A DNA stretch of 64,000 bases from Pseudophaeobacter flagellatus (GTDB taxonomy: Bacteria; Pseudomonadota; Alphaproteobacteria; Rhodobacterales; Rhodobacteraceae): positions 124,001 through 188,000 of the forward strand of contig NZ_JAJQRG010000003.1 of the NCBI RefSeq assembly GCF_021228235.1, read 5' to 3'. Position numbers and translations under genes: made by a program. Below, piece after piece: positions 17,833 through 26,301 of this stretch (position 1 is the stretch's first letter; every line of letters starts with the position of its first letter). The notes under the pieces are model-generated. The model did no database searches. It saw only the letters and a program-made list of their open reading frames with translations, and had not been told where the DNA came from.

Positions 17833-19236
17833 ATGGAACCAATTGAAATTGGCCTTTGGGTCACCAGCTTTTTGCTTGTGCTGGTTGTTGTTGGCATGCG
17901 GGTTGCCTTTGCCGCCGGTCTGGCGGGCCTGGTCGGGCTTATCTGGATCTTCTGGGCCAAATTCGGCTACAGCCCGGATAAATTTGGCAAGGCGCTGACC
18001 GTGTCGGTCAAGATTGCCGGGCAGGTGCCGCATTCCAAGGTTTCCAGCCAGGCGCTGAGCCTGATTCCCACCTTCATCCTGATCGGCTATCTGGCCTATT
18101 ATGCGGGCCTCACGCGGGCGCTGTTTGAAGCGGCCAAACGCTGGATCGCCTGGCTGCCGGGCGGGCTTGCGGTATCGACCGTTTTTGCCACTGCCGGTTT
18201 TGCAGCGGTGTCGGGGGCGTCGGTTGCGACCTCGGCGGTCTTTGCACGGATCGCCATCCCGGAAATGCTGGCGATTGGCTATAATAAACGATTTGCAGCG
18301 GGGGTTGTGGCAGCAGCCGGGACCCTGGCTTCGCTGATCCCGCCTTCGGCGATTCTGGTGATCTATGCCATTATCGTTGAACAGGACGTGGGCAAGCTGC
18401 TGCTGGCTGGCTTTATTCCCGGCGCCTTCAGCGCAGTGGTCTATGTGCTGCTGATTGTTGGCATTGCGATGGTCTTTAAGAATGTCGGCCCGCCCGTCAC
18501 TGGTTTCACCTGGCGTCAGCGTTTTGAAGCGCTGCCCGGGGCGCTGCCGATTGTCTTTGTTGTCGTGATCATCATCTGCTTTGTCTACAACCCCTTTGGC
18601 GGCGATGCCTGGGGCACCCCAACCGAGGGCGGCGCACTGGGGGCTTTTGTGGTCTTTTGCATGGCGCTCTGGCGCGGCATGCGCTGGGGGGAGTTCAAAT
18701 CGGCGCTGCTGGAGACGGCCAAGCTTACCGTGATGATCTTTACCATCATTTGGGGCGTGCTGATCTATGTGCGCTTTCTGGGCTTTGCCGATCTGCCGGG
18801 GGCCTTCTCTGACTGGATTACCAGCCTTGAGATGTCGCCTATGGTGATCCTGATCTGCATCCTGCTGGCCTATGCCGTGCTGGGGATGTTCATGGATGCC
18901 ATTGGCATGCTGTTGCTGACCCTGCCGGTGGTCTACCCGGCGGTGATGGCGTTGAATGGCGGCGAGAGCGTGGCGGCAGCAGACAGCGCCTTTGGCATGT
19001 CAGGGCCGATGTGTGCGATCTGGTTTGGCATTCTGGTGGTGAAAATGGCCGAGTTCTGCCTGATTACGCCGCCGATTGGTCTCAACTGTTTTGTTGTGGC
19101 CGGGGTGCGCGATGATCTGAGCGTGCAAGACGTATTCCGCGGCGTGATGCCCTTCTTTATCGCCGATGGCGTGACGATTGCGCTTCTGGTGGCCTTCCCC
19201 GCCATCGTGCTCTACCTGCCGAGCCTGGCACAGTAG
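17833..19236 (+). CDS. dctM: TRAP transporter large permease subunit
   Basis: The 467-residue DctM-type protein has about 12 membrane helices. Landmarks include the SGASVATSAVFARIAIPEM stretch, AGTLASLIPPSAILVIYAI and LGMFMDAIGMLLLTLPVVYP. It forms the ion-coupled channel with the DctQ subunit directly upstream. The gene closes the operon and a strong hairpin follows. Confidence 0.92.
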   Translation: MEPIEIGLWVTSFLLVLVVVGMRVAFAAGLAGLVGLIWIFWAKFGYSPDKFGKALTVSVKIAGQVPHSKVSSQALSLIPTFILIGYLAYYAGLTRALFEAAKRWIAWLPGGLAVSTVFATAGFAAVSGASVATSAVFARIAIPEMLAIGYNKRFAAGVVAAAGTLASLIPPSAILVIYAIIVEQDVGKLLLAGFIPGAFSAVVYVLLIVGIAMVFKNVGPPVTGFTWRQRFEALPGALPIVFVVVIIICFVYNPFGGDAWGTPTEGGALGAFVVFCMALWRGMRWGEFKSALLETAKLTVMIFTIIWGVLIYVRFLGFADLPGAFSDWITSLEMSPMVILICILLAYAVLGMFMDAIGMLLLTLPVVYPAVMALNGGESVAAADSAFGMSGPMCAIWFGILVVKMAEFCLITPPIGLNCFVVAGVRDDLSVQDVFRGVMPFFIADGVTIALLVAFPAIVLYLPSLAQ

Positions 19237-19260
19237 TAAGACCTCCCTTTTGGGGGAGGA

Positions 19261-19297
19261 AAAAGGGCGGCGCGGGTTTGTCCCATGCCGCCCTTTT
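19261..19297. terminator. Terminator after the TRAP operon
   Basis: AAAAGGGCGGC pairs perfectly with GCCGCCCTTTT over 11 bp with a 15-base loop. The symmetric A and T runs allow action on both strands. Confidence 0.85.
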
Positions 19298-19582
19298 CCA
19301 TGCGTATTGGTTTATGCGTATTGGACTGTTTTATGCACTGGGCTGCGCGGCCGCTGGCCCTACGTGACCATAGATGAGAAACGGACAGCAATAGATCAGG
19401 TTGCCTTCTTGCTGCCCATGTCAAAGGGGGCGTGAGGGGCTCTGGCTCGTTTTGATTTCTGCAAGCAGGTGTGAGGATCAAATCGCTATTGATCGATATG
19501 AAACATCACATCTTTCCCCTCTGTACAGAACGGGGTGAAAAATCCGGTGACAAGCCGAAACCATGACGGATATCACCCAGCC
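19298..19582. other. Non-coding stretch between the TRAP terminator and tRNA-Asn
   Basis: About 285 bp in which I see no gene with an acceptable start, ribosome-binding site and codon pattern, and no clear regulatory motif. Confidence 0.5.
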
Positions 19583-19619
19583 AAAAAAGCCACCAAGCTA
19601 TTGAGCTTGGTGGCTTTTT
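19583..19619 (-). terminator. Terminator of tRNA-Asn
   Basis: AAAGCCACCAAGC and GCTTGGTGGCTTT form a 13 bp stem with T6 on the minus strand, immediately beyond the CCA end of the tRNA gene. T5 on the plus strand makes it potentially bidirectional. Confidence 0.9.
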
Positions 19620-19620
19620 A

Positions 19621-19695
19621 TGGCTCCGGCGGTAGGGATCGAACCTACGACCAATTGATTAACAGTCAACTGCTCTACCGCTGAGCTACGCCGGA
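19621..19695 (-). tRNA. tRNA-Asn (anticodon GUU)
   Basis: On the minus strand the 75 bases fold as a complete tRNA: acceptor TCCGGCG with CGCCGGA, D-arm GCTCAGCGGTAGAGC, anticodon loop CTGTTAA with GTT (plus-strand 19661-19663), and T-loop GGTTCGATCC. The 3' CCA is encoded. I see no integration duplicate of its 3' end in the window. Confidence 0.97.
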
Positions 19696-20137
19696 ATACG
19701 GGTTCGATATAGCTTTGCGGTTTTTGCGCGTCCAGAGGAAAACCGCATATATCAAAAGTTTTTTTCCAGCCTCTTTACCAAGAGCTGCAGGAGAGGGGAG
19801 GGGCTTGAGGCGGAACCGCGAACGCGGTGGCTGTTTGGCAATCTCCTGCGGATGTGTCTCCTGAGGTCTGCGCCGTCCACTGCGCCGCCGTATTCCTTGT
19901 TCAATTGCATCATGGTTCAAGATAGGGTCTAACTAACCTGACCTCGCCGAGGGGATCTGTTATTGTAACCCTCTGAAAGCCGAGCAAGATAGTCGAGGCT
20001 TTGCCGCGTTGCGCGCGGCCGGGCCCCTGTAAACATAGCAATATCCGTCAACAGTATCCCGCCGATCTGGGACTGTTTTTGCTGAAAATACTGGCGAATC
20101 TGTCGCCATTCCATCTGCCAAGAGAAAGTTCTATGCC
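19696..20137. other. Non-coding region upstream of the NYN gene
   Basis: About 440 bp between tRNA-Asn and the NYN-domain gene. It should contain the tRNA promoter (minus) and the NYN-gene promoter (plus). Short open frames exist but none has convincing coding character. Confidence 0.5.
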
Positions 20138-20878
20138 GTGGTAATTGCACCCAAACCCCCGCTTCTGGCCGTCCTTATCGATGCGGACAATATCTCTGCC
20201 AAACATGCAGAGGTCATGTTCGAAGAGATCGCCTCGCTTGGCGAGGCCAGTATTCGTCGTATCTATGGCGATTTCTCTGGCAGCGGTGCGCAGGGCTGGA
20301 CCAAGGAAAAGCTGGCGGCTTTGGCCATTGTTCCGCACCAGCAGTTTGCCAATACCACAGGCAAGAATGCCTCGGATATTGCTTTGGTCATTGATGCAAT
20401 GGATATCCTGCATTCCGGTCGATTTGACGGCTTTGTCTTGATTTCCTCGGACAGTGATTTCACCCGGCTGGCCAGCCGCATACGCGAACAAGGGGTGGAT
20501 GTTTTTGGCATGGGAATGCGCAAAACCCCTGCTGCATTTGTAAAGGCCTGCAAGCGTTTCATCTATGTCGAGAACCTGATCCCCGAGCCGACAAAGACAC
20601 CACAAAAACCAAAGCTGCAAAAGGAAGAAGCCTTGGTTGGTGCTCCGGCGCAACTGGAAGACCCAAGCAAGCTGGTGAAGCGCGCCATGGATGCAATTAA
20701 TCAGGATGACGAATGGTTCACGCTGGGGCAGATTGGCCAGTACATCAGCGCCGCTGCGCCTGACTTTGACACCCGCAGCTATGGCAAACGTAAACTCAGC
20801 GATCTGATATCAACGTTGAAAACTTTCGAAACAAGACGCGGTGAGGGCAACCAGATTTTGGTGCGCCGGTTGGACTGA
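20138..20878 (+). CDS. NYN-domain nuclease-like protein with C-terminal OST-HTH/LOTUS domain
   Basis: The 246-residue protein starts with an NYN (LabA/DUF88) PIN-fold domain. Acidic residues expected at the metal site are present: Asp15 and Asp17 (LIDADN), Asp80 (NASD), Asp105 and Asp107 (SSDSD). After a proline/lysine linker (148-172) comes an OST-HTH-like domain (about 176-246), an RNA-binding module in related proteins. The likely role is RNA cleavage or recognition, with no established target. Translation starts at a GTG preceded by AGAGAAAG, because the nearby ATG frame stops at once. Confidence 0.85.
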   Translation: MVIAPKPPLLAVLIDADNISAKHAEVMFEEIASLGEASIRRIYGDFSGSGAQGWTKEKLAALAIVPHQQFANTTGKNASDIALVIDAMDILHSGRFDGFVLISSDSDFTRLASRIREQGVDVFGMGMRKTPAAFVKACKRFIYVENLIPEPTKTPQKPKLQKEEALVGAPAQLEDPSKLVKRAMDAINQDDEWFTLGQIGQYISAAAPDFDTRSYGKRKLSDLISTLKTFETRRGEGNQILVRRLD

Positions 20879-20910
20879 GTTTTTGACCGTTTTTTGCCTG
20901 CGCCAAGCTG

Positions 20911-21438
20911 TCAGTGCACCGTGACCACCGTGCAATCGGCCTGCTGACTGATTTTCTGCGACACGCTGCCTTGGAAAATGCGTTTTATCGGGCCCAGTCC
21001 TCGGTGGCCAATCACGATCATGTCTGCGCCGACCTCTTTGGCCATGCTGAGAATGCCTTCATCGTCACTGCCGTTCACCACACGGGTTGAGACGGTCTTG
21101 GCACCCAACTCTTTGGCACGGCTGGCAGCGCGGGCTGCGATTTCGTCACCGATCACAGAGATAACTCTCTCGCGGTCTGCTCCGGAGAGATCACCCGAGA
21201 ACAGGGCATCCATGTTGGACGGGATGTCCCCCAGATGAATAGGTTTCTGCGATTTGACATGGTGCACCAAGTGCTCAACCTCGGCCATGCGGCTCAATTC
21301 GTCTACCTGGGCACCATGCTGCAATACGTGACCGACAGTCAGCGGAACAGCGAGTTTGGCGGCAAGCTCGGCTGCCAGACTTACCGCCCGATCCGCCGTT
21401 TTCGAGCCGTCCGTTGCGACGAGGATACTGGAAATCAT
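20911..21438 (-). CDS. Universal stress protein (UspA family)
   Basis: The 175-residue single-domain protein begins MISSILVATDGSKTADRAV and ends with VIGHRGLGPIKRIFQGSVSQ, the G-x2-G-x9-GS ATP-binding signature of UspFG-type proteins. It is about 30 residues longer than typical because of an insertion around residues 55-95. The ATG at 21438 has an AAGGGAGAGGGAG leader; the longer frame to 21498 lacks support. It is convergent with the NYN gene. Confidence 0.9.
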   Translation of the reverse strand: MISSILVATDGSKTADRAVSLAAELAAKLAVPLTVGHVLQHGAQVDELSRMAEVEHLVHHVKSQKPIHLGDIPSNMDALFSGDLSGADRERVISVIGDEIAARAASRAKELGAKTVSTRVVNGSDDEGILSMAKEVGADMIVIGHRGLGPIKRIFQGSVSQKISQQADCTVVTVH

Positions 21439-21666
21439 GTCTCCCTCTCCCTTTTGTATGATGGGAGAGAGACTAAAGAGGGCGGTATTCAGGCGCATTG
21501 ACGCAAGTCAAGACCCGGCACATATTCCGATGCTCTGCTCTGGGAAATAGCCTATCCATCCATGATCTGTGGTTGGCGCACCGGCGGGGCTCAGATGTTC
21601 TTGCGCAGGCTGTGGCGCGTCAAAGCTGCCATTGATGGCTGGCAGTAGGGGCGGGCCAATCGACAA

Positions 21667-22215
21667 TCAGTGATCTGTGGTTTTCCATTTGTCTGGGGTC
21701 ACATAGACGATGCTATCATCAACACTGACCATCACCTCGCCGTCCTGAATATTGACCTGCAGCCGCATTGAACGACTTGCCAGTTTTTCCAGGTTGCGGG
21801 TGTCGGTCTCTGAAAAATTGATAACTTGAAGGTTATCAAACCGAGTGGTGCTGTTTTTGATCTTCTCCCACCACATTTCAGCGGTTTTTCCGCCGTAGCA
21901 ATAGATAATCACCTCGTTGGCCTTGCCGCAGGACTGGCGCACGATCTTCTCACTTGGCAGGCCTAACGCCACCCACAATTCAAGCTCGCCACTCAGGCTT
22001 TTTTGCCAAATGTCCGGTTCGTCATCCGTTGACAGGCCGCGTGTCAGTTCCAATTGCTCGTGGGCATTCAGCGCAAAAGCGAGAAGGCGCACCATTAGCC
22101 GTTCGTCCGTCTCGGACGGGTGTTTGGCAACGGTCAGTTTATGGGTCTCATAATAGTGACGGTCCATATCGCAAACGGAGAGTTCAACTTTATATATGGT
22201 GGATTTTTGCGCCAT
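21667..22215 (-). CDS. yaeQ: YaeQ family protein
   Basis: The 182-residue protein matches the YaeQ family in full length. It opens MAQKSTIYKVELSVCDMDRHYYE and has ETDERLMVRLLAFAL, GELELWVALGLPS and QVNIQDGEVMVS. The family adopts a PD-(D/E)xK-like fold but has no firmly assigned enzymatic role. The ATG at 22215 gives the family start; four extra codons upstream are unlikely to be used. Confidence 0.9.
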   Translation of the reverse strand: MAQKSTIYKVELSVCDMDRHYYETHKLTVAKHPSETDERLMVRLLAFALNAHEQLELTRGLSTDDEPDIWQKSLSGELELWVALGLPSEKIVRQSCGKANEVIIYCYGGKTAEMWWEKIKNSTTRFDNLQVINFSETDTRNLEKLASRSMRLQVNIQDGEVMVSVDDSIVYVTPDKWKTTDH

Positions 22216-22521
22216 GGTCTGTCCCAAATTTGCGAAGATAGGGATGCCTAGTGCGTCTGGTGGCTTTGTGAAAGCAGATAAATGATAGGATCGGCAGAGG
22301 GGGTGAAATAAGCCCTGCTAGCTGTCGCGCTTGTCGCGGCAGATAATATGCGCATTCTCCGGGTTTACCTTCTTGCGGGGGGGGCGGTGGGCTGGGCTAG
22401 CAGGCCCCTGCCAGGCCCGTATCATGCCCCGCGCCCAAGTGATGCGGCAGCGATGGGGTTTCGTTCGAATGGCATCGCTGCCATCTAGGTGCAGCCTAGG
22501 CCACCATGTTCTGGAAAATCA
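22216..22521. other. Non-coding gap upstream of yaeQ
   Basis: About 306 bp between the yaeQ start and the end of the ABM gene. It should contain the yaeQ promoter. No credible coding frame or structured RNA was recognised. Confidence 0.45.
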
Positions 22522-22863
22522 TCAATGTGCCGCCTTACTGTCAGTCGGCGCTTCGTCGCGGTCATACATACCATAGTCCCGGATGACACTGGCGATGCAC
22601 AGGCGATAGTTGGCAAAAACGCCGTCTCGTCCCTGCGACTGCGCAGCGCGATGCGCGTTAAGATTGCGCCAGCGTGCAATTGCGGCTTCATCCTCGAAAA
22701 ACGACAGGGACAGGATCTTATCCGCATTGGTCAGGCTCTGGAACCGCTCGACTGAGATGAAGCCTTCGATCTCGTCCAGCATTGGGCGCATCTTGGCAGC
22801 GATGTCTAGATAATCGCTTTTGCGACCCTGCGCCGGTTCAACCTCAAATATGACTGCAATCAT
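22522..22863 (-). CDS. ABM-domain monooxygenase-like protein
   Basis: The 113-residue protein is a dimeric alpha/beta-barrel (antibiotic biosynthesis monooxygenase) domain: MIAVIFEVEPAQGRKSDYLDIA, EGFISVERFQS and ILSLSFFEDEAAIARWR. Such proteins act as cofactor-free oxygenases or small-ligand-binding proteins. Its start codon overlaps the stop of the NIPSNAP gene (ATGA at 22860-22863), so the two are translationally coupled. The divergent ArsR-type gene is the probable regulator. Confidence 0.82.
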   Translation of the reverse strand: MIAVIFEVEPAQGRKSDYLDIAAKMRPMLDEIEGFISVERFQSLTNADKILSLSFFEDEAAIARWRNLNAHRAAQSQGRDGVFANYRLCIASVIRDYGMYDRDEAPTDSKAAH

Positions 22864-23189
22864 CTGGCCGCACCGGGTCCGTGTGGCGTTGATACGCACT
22901 TCAGGAATGTCCTGTCTTCGCGCAGCAGGAACTTTTCTTTCTGCGCGAATTCGTAGTTTTCCCGTCCGAGCGGGTCCGCTGCAAGACGCGCCCGGTAGGC
23001 TTCATAGTCTGCAAGGCTCGCCAGGTTGTAGATTCCATAGGCCAGCGTCGAAGATCCTTCATGGGGGGCGTAGTATCCGATCAGATCAGCGCCACAGCGG
23101 GGGATGGCCTGCCCCCAGTTTTTTGCGTATTGCGCAAATTGGGCCTTTTTTGTTGGGTCGATGTGGTAGCGAATTACACAGGTTAGCAT
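22860..23189 (-). CDS. NIPSNAP-family small protein
   Basis: The 109-residue protein has the NIPSNAP ferredoxin-like fold pattern: MLTCVIRYHIDPTKKAQFAQYAKNW, GYYAPHEGSSTLAYGIYNLASLADYEAYRARL, then REDRTFLK near the end. It is the first gene of a two-gene unit with the ABM protein. Two dimeric alpha/beta-barrel proteins under a divergent ArsR-type regulator suggest a small detoxification or catabolic module, substrate unknown. An earlier in-frame ATG at 23204 is possible. Confidence 0.82.
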   Translation of the reverse strand: MLTCVIRYHIDPTKKAQFAQYAKNWGQAIPRCGADLIGYYAPHEGSSTLAYGIYNLASLADYEAYRARLAADPLGRENYEFAQKEKFLLREDRTFLKCVSTPHGPGAAR

Positions 23190-23246
23190 GGGTGTCTCTT
23201 TCATAGGTATCGTGCCACCACGTTAGCCGATTGCATTGGCTGGATG

Positions 23247-23264
23247 CTTCGACTAGGGTCGAAG
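23247..23264. promoter_or_regulatory. Candidate operator of the ArsR-type regulator
   Basis: The perfect inverted repeat CTTCGAC-TAGG-GTCGAAG ends one base before the regulator start codon. It lies in the 76 bp divergent region shared with the NIPSNAP operon. It overlaps the place of the ribosome-binding site, so binding would repress the regulator itself. Confidence 0.55.
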
Positions 23265-23265
23265 T

Positions 23266-23955
23266 ATGAAGGAAGGTCCAGATATTGCCCAGGTCGCCAC
23301 ATTGATCGGCGACCCCGCGCGCGCCAACATGTTGACCGCCCTGATGAGCGGGAAGGCCCTGACGGTGAGCGAACTGGCGCAAGAGGCCGGTGTTACCATC
23401 CAGACGGCCAGTTCGCATTTGTCAAAACTTGATTCGGGCGGGCTGCTACGCCCGCGCAAGCAGGGGCGACACAAGTATTTTTCGCTTGCCAGTGATGACG
23501 TTGCCCATGTTTTAGAGGGGCTGATGGGGCTGGCGGCCGGTGCCGGGCATCTACGGAAACGCACGGGTCCGAAGGACGCGGAACTGCGCAAGGCGCGGGT
23601 TTGCTATAACCATCTCGCCGGAGACATGGGGACGCAGATGTTTGATAGTCTGATCGCTCAGGGACATCTTGTTCTGGAGGGCCCAGACTTGGCTCTGACC
23701 CAGTCGGGGCTGGCTTTTGTATCAGATTTTGAGATTGACGCAGCAGCGTTACAGCAGGCGCGTGCTCCGCTCTGCCGAGAATGCCTGGACTGGAGCGCGC
23801 GACGGTCGCATCTGGCGGGTAGCCTTGGCCGCGCGTTCCTTACCCGGTTTGAAGACCTGACCTGGGCTAAACGCGATCAAAAAACCCGTATCGTATCCTT
23901 TTCGGACTCTGGGGCTGCCGCCTTCCATCGCCTGTTTCCGACCGCTAGCACCTAG
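23266..23955 (+). CDS. ArsR-family winged-helix transcriptional regulator
   Basis: The 229-residue protein has an N-terminal ArsR-type winged helix (about 5-85; TVSELAQEAGVTIQTASSHLSKL is the recognition region). A C-terminal domain with CYNHLAGDMG and a CREC motif near residue 168 follows, as in a known subgroup of longer ArsR regulators. The classic arsenic-site CVC motif is absent. It is transcribed divergently from the NIPSNAP/ABM pair and most likely controls it and itself through the palindrome at 23247. Confidence 0.88.
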   Translation: MKEGPDIAQVATLIGDPARANMLTALMSGKALTVSELAQEAGVTIQTASSHLSKLDSGGLLRPRKQGRHKYFSLASDDVAHVLEGLMGLAAGAGHLRKRTGPKDAELRKARVCYNHLAGDMGTQMFDSLIAQGHLVLEGPDLALTQSGLAFVSDFEIDAAALQQARAPLCRECLDWSARRSHLAGSLGRAFLTRFEDLTWAKRDQKTRIVSFSDSGAAAFHRLFPTAST

Positions 23956-24216
23956 CGCTACCAGTCCAGTGGTGCTGGCGCAGCGCAGACAGCCCCAGCA
24001 CACGCGGCTCGACTCCCCCTGAAAATTCCCGGAGCCACAGAAAAATCACGGCAAACCCTGCTGCTCTATGCTTAGCGTATATAGACTAATGCGTTGAAAA
24101 TTATGTAAAAAGTGGTGCGTTCAAGTGTGGCACCGATGATGGTTTCGTGTGGCTGATCGTACCATTCTGATTTTGTGTTATTTTTGGGTCGTGCGCTCAA
24201 CTTGCCATTGGTCTCC
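23956..24216. other. Non-coding stretch before the dusA-repeat block
   Basis: About 260 bp, AT-richer toward 24060-24180. On the minus strand a 55-codon frame (24239 to 24072) starts inside the repeat block and runs out through here. It is probably the broken continuation of a divergent gene start, not a functional gene. Confidence 0.4.
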
Positions 24217-24592
24217 AGGCGTTTTGCGATCGCTCCCATAGGAGCTGCATTCAGTCACGGGGGGGCATGGCCGACCATCTGATCCTTCGGTTTTTCGCAA
24301 ACGAGCTTGGTTGGGCTTGACGCCAAACCGGCGGGACGGGCTGAATGGGGGAAAACCGATGGAGTAGGGGCGCGGCCCGGTAGTGCTCGAATGGGGTGCT
24401 GGAACTTGGTGCAAAAAAAGTGCTACACGGCGCCGTCGGTGCTGCATTCTGTAGCACTGCACTCAAAAACGGGGCTAAATCGGGCCGAAACGAGGAAAAC
24501 GCGCAAAATGGCGAAACCAGAAAATCGAGAAAAAACAGGATTTTCCGATGTTCGGCGCGCTGCCCGCCTCTCCATTGCACCCATGATGGATG
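24217..24592 (+). repeat. Left copy (A) of the dusA-region direct repeat
   Basis: About 376 bp aligned by eye with 27663-28044. It contains the first codons of a divergent minus-strand frame, the full intergenic region, and dusA codons 1-28. Similarity is highest over 24418-24592 (for example GTGCTACACGGCGCCGTCGG is identical in both), lower further upstream. Similarity ends right after the codon for Asp28 of the MMD motif. Confidence 0.9.
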
Positions 24593-24609
24593 GGGTGGTG
24601 CGCTTCTGA
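24508..24609 (+). pseudogene. dusA 5' remnant (33 codons)
   Basis: The frame starts MAKPENREKTGFSDVRR and continues ARLSIAPMMD, matching the N-terminus of the intact dusA at 27961 with a few substitutions. It then leaves homology and stops after GVVRF. It lacks the catalytic domain and cannot be functional. It marks the left junction of the inserted segment. Confidence 0.88.
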
Positions 24610-24727
24610 AAGCGCTTATTTTATTCCGGTTCCGTAATTCAGTTTCCATATCATGATTCACGCTTGAGCGTCGCAAGAAATACCATGCAATTTTGTGGCC
24701 GATGTCAAAAGCACAGGCAAATTGTGG

Positions 24728-24740
24728 GTTGGTGACCAAC
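24728..24740. promoter_or_regulatory. Small palindrome before the histidine-kinase gene
   Basis: GTTGGT-G-ACCAAC is a perfect inverted repeat 22 bases upstream of the kinase start. It could be a regulator site or a leader hairpin; no consensus was recognised. Confidence 0.35.
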
Positions 24741-24762
24741 GCTTAAATGGTAGCTTGCCGAT

Positions 24763-26301
24763 ATGAGCTTTATAGATCCAAACGCCAAGAGCCGAAGCGC
24801 CCGGCGCCGCAGCATGATCGGGTGGCTGGCGGCTGTGGCTGCGGGTGTCCTTACCTTGGCGGCGGTTCAGCGCAATATCCAATTCAACGAACTGGAGAAG
24901 GAAAGCGCTGAACTTCACCGGCTGGCTTCGCTTCGGGCCGGTCAGCATGACGCCCATCTTACGGCTTTGTCAGCCATTGCCGTTGCCAGCGCAGGGCTGC
25001 GGCCGGATCTTTTTCTTGATGTTGCGGCCACAATCTCGCGGTTCTATCCACGTATCGACGAGGTGCAACTGGTGCCGCTTGATCTTTCGGGCGGGGCTGT
25101 TGGCTCTGAACCTTTGCCCCCGGATACCGAGGCAATGATCCGTGCCACGGCGGGACGGTCTACCGGGTTGCCAGAGATTTTGGCTCACCCGTCGCGCAAA
25201 GAGCATTATCTTCTGGTCAAGCGCAGTCCAAATTCCAGCGACGCAATCTACGCCCTTGCTCTTGGAATTGATGCGACACAGCTGGTAGGGAGTGACGCTG
25301 AATTCTGGTCAAAAGACTCCGTCCATGCGCGGCTTTCTTTGCCTGAGGGGGCCGGTCTTGGTTCCGCAGTCGAGGAAACCCCTGCACAATTTGCGAAGCC
25401 ACTTGAAAGCATGTCCCAGCCGCTTTTGCTGGAAACCTCCCGGCAGACCCGGTTGGCGGATTTGCTTCCGCCCACGCAGGTTGCGGTTGTCATTCTGTTG
25501 GTCAGCCTGATCTATTATTCTGCGCGCGCCCTTGTTTTGCAGCGGGTTCGGGTGCGCACCGCCGAGCACGAGGCCGAAATGCGGCGGATGGAAGCGCAAT
25601 TGACCCATGCCGCGCGGGTGAATGCGATGGGTGAAATGGCCAGCGGTATGGCTCATGAACTCACCCAGCCCCTGACAGCCATCCTGGCCCAGGCGCAGGC
25701 CGGGCGGCGGTTGTTGGCGCGTGGGGATTCGGAGGCCGTTGATCGGGCTCTTGCCGACATCGGTTCGCAAGCCAAGCGCGCTTCGGCGATCCTTGAGCGA
25801 TTGCGCAATTGGTCGCGTCCCCAGCGGGGGCCAGTCGAGCAGAAGGATTTGCGCATAGCCATGAGGAACGTAGAGGCGCTTCTTGGCTCCGAAGCTGAAA
25901 AGCGGGGGGGCTTGCTGCATTTTGATGTGCCGGGGTGCGCAGTCGAGGTCCTGGCCGATCAGGTCGAAATGGAACAGGTTCTGCACAACCTCATCAGAAA
26001 TGCGTTCGAGGCGCTCGAGGGGCAGGCGGGTGGTGTAGTCAATGTTGTTGCATCGGTCACCTTGGGCAATGTCATTCTGGAAGTCGTCGACAACGGCCCC
26101 GGAATTGATGAAGCCCTGCGGCCAGGTCTGTTCACCCCGTTCATGACGACGCGGGAGAATGGTACGGGCCTCGGGCTGGCGCTTTGCCAAAGGCTGGTCG
26201 AACGTGCCGGTGGAGAGATTTCCTATCAGGAGACCGCCATCGGTGCCAAATTCCGTATTGTTCTGCCGTTGAGCGGACAACCAAGGGAGGCGGCGCAATG
26301 A
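24763..26301 (+). CDS. Membrane sensor histidine kinase
   Basis: The 512-residue kinase has two membrane helices (about 17-36 and 239-258) flanking a periplasmic sensor of about 200 residues. A coiled coil and dimerisation domain follow with phosphoacceptor His298 (MAHELTQPLTAI, FixL/DctB-like HPK4 pattern), then the HATPase with N box (Asn409/Asn413), G1 DNGPGI (443-448) and G2 GTGLGLA (467-473). It overlaps the response-regulator gene by ATGA at 26298-26301. A secreted HbpS-like protein follows, making a periplasmic sensing trio. It lies inside the segment flanked by dusA repeats. Confidence 0.92.
   Translation: MSFIDPNAKSRSARRRSMIGWLAAVAAGVLTLAAVQRNIQFNELEKESAELHRLASLRAGQHDAHLTALSAIAVASAGLRPDLFLDVAATISRFYPRIDEVQLVPLDLSGGAVGSEPLPPDTEAMIRATAGRSTGLPEILAHPSRKEHYLLVKRSPNSSDAIYALALGIDATQLVGSDAEFWSKDSVHARLSLPEGAGLGSAVEETPAQFAKPLESMSQPLLLETSRQTRLADLLPPTQVAVVILLVSLIYYSARALVLQRVRVRTAEHEAEMRRMEAQLTHAARVNAMGEMASGMAHELTQPLTAILAQAQAGRRLLARGDSEAVDRALADIGSQAKRASAILERLRNWSRPQRGPVEQKDLRIAMRNVEALLGSEAEKRGGLLHFDVPGCAVEVLADQVEMEQVLHNLIRNAFEALEGQAGGVVNVVASVTLGNVILEVVDNGPGIDEALRPGLFTPFMTTRENGTGLGLALCQRLVERAGGEISYQETAIGAKFRIVLPLSGQPREAAQ

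Noticed and set aside
19621-19695. tRNA-Asn as an integration site
   Set aside because: No repeated tRNA 3' end and no integrase gene were found in the neighbourhood.
24178-24462. Minus-strand frame in the left repeat, partly similar to a frame at 27513-27776
   Set aside because: The similarity only reflects the DNA repeat; the frames differ in length and do not keep a common start or stop.
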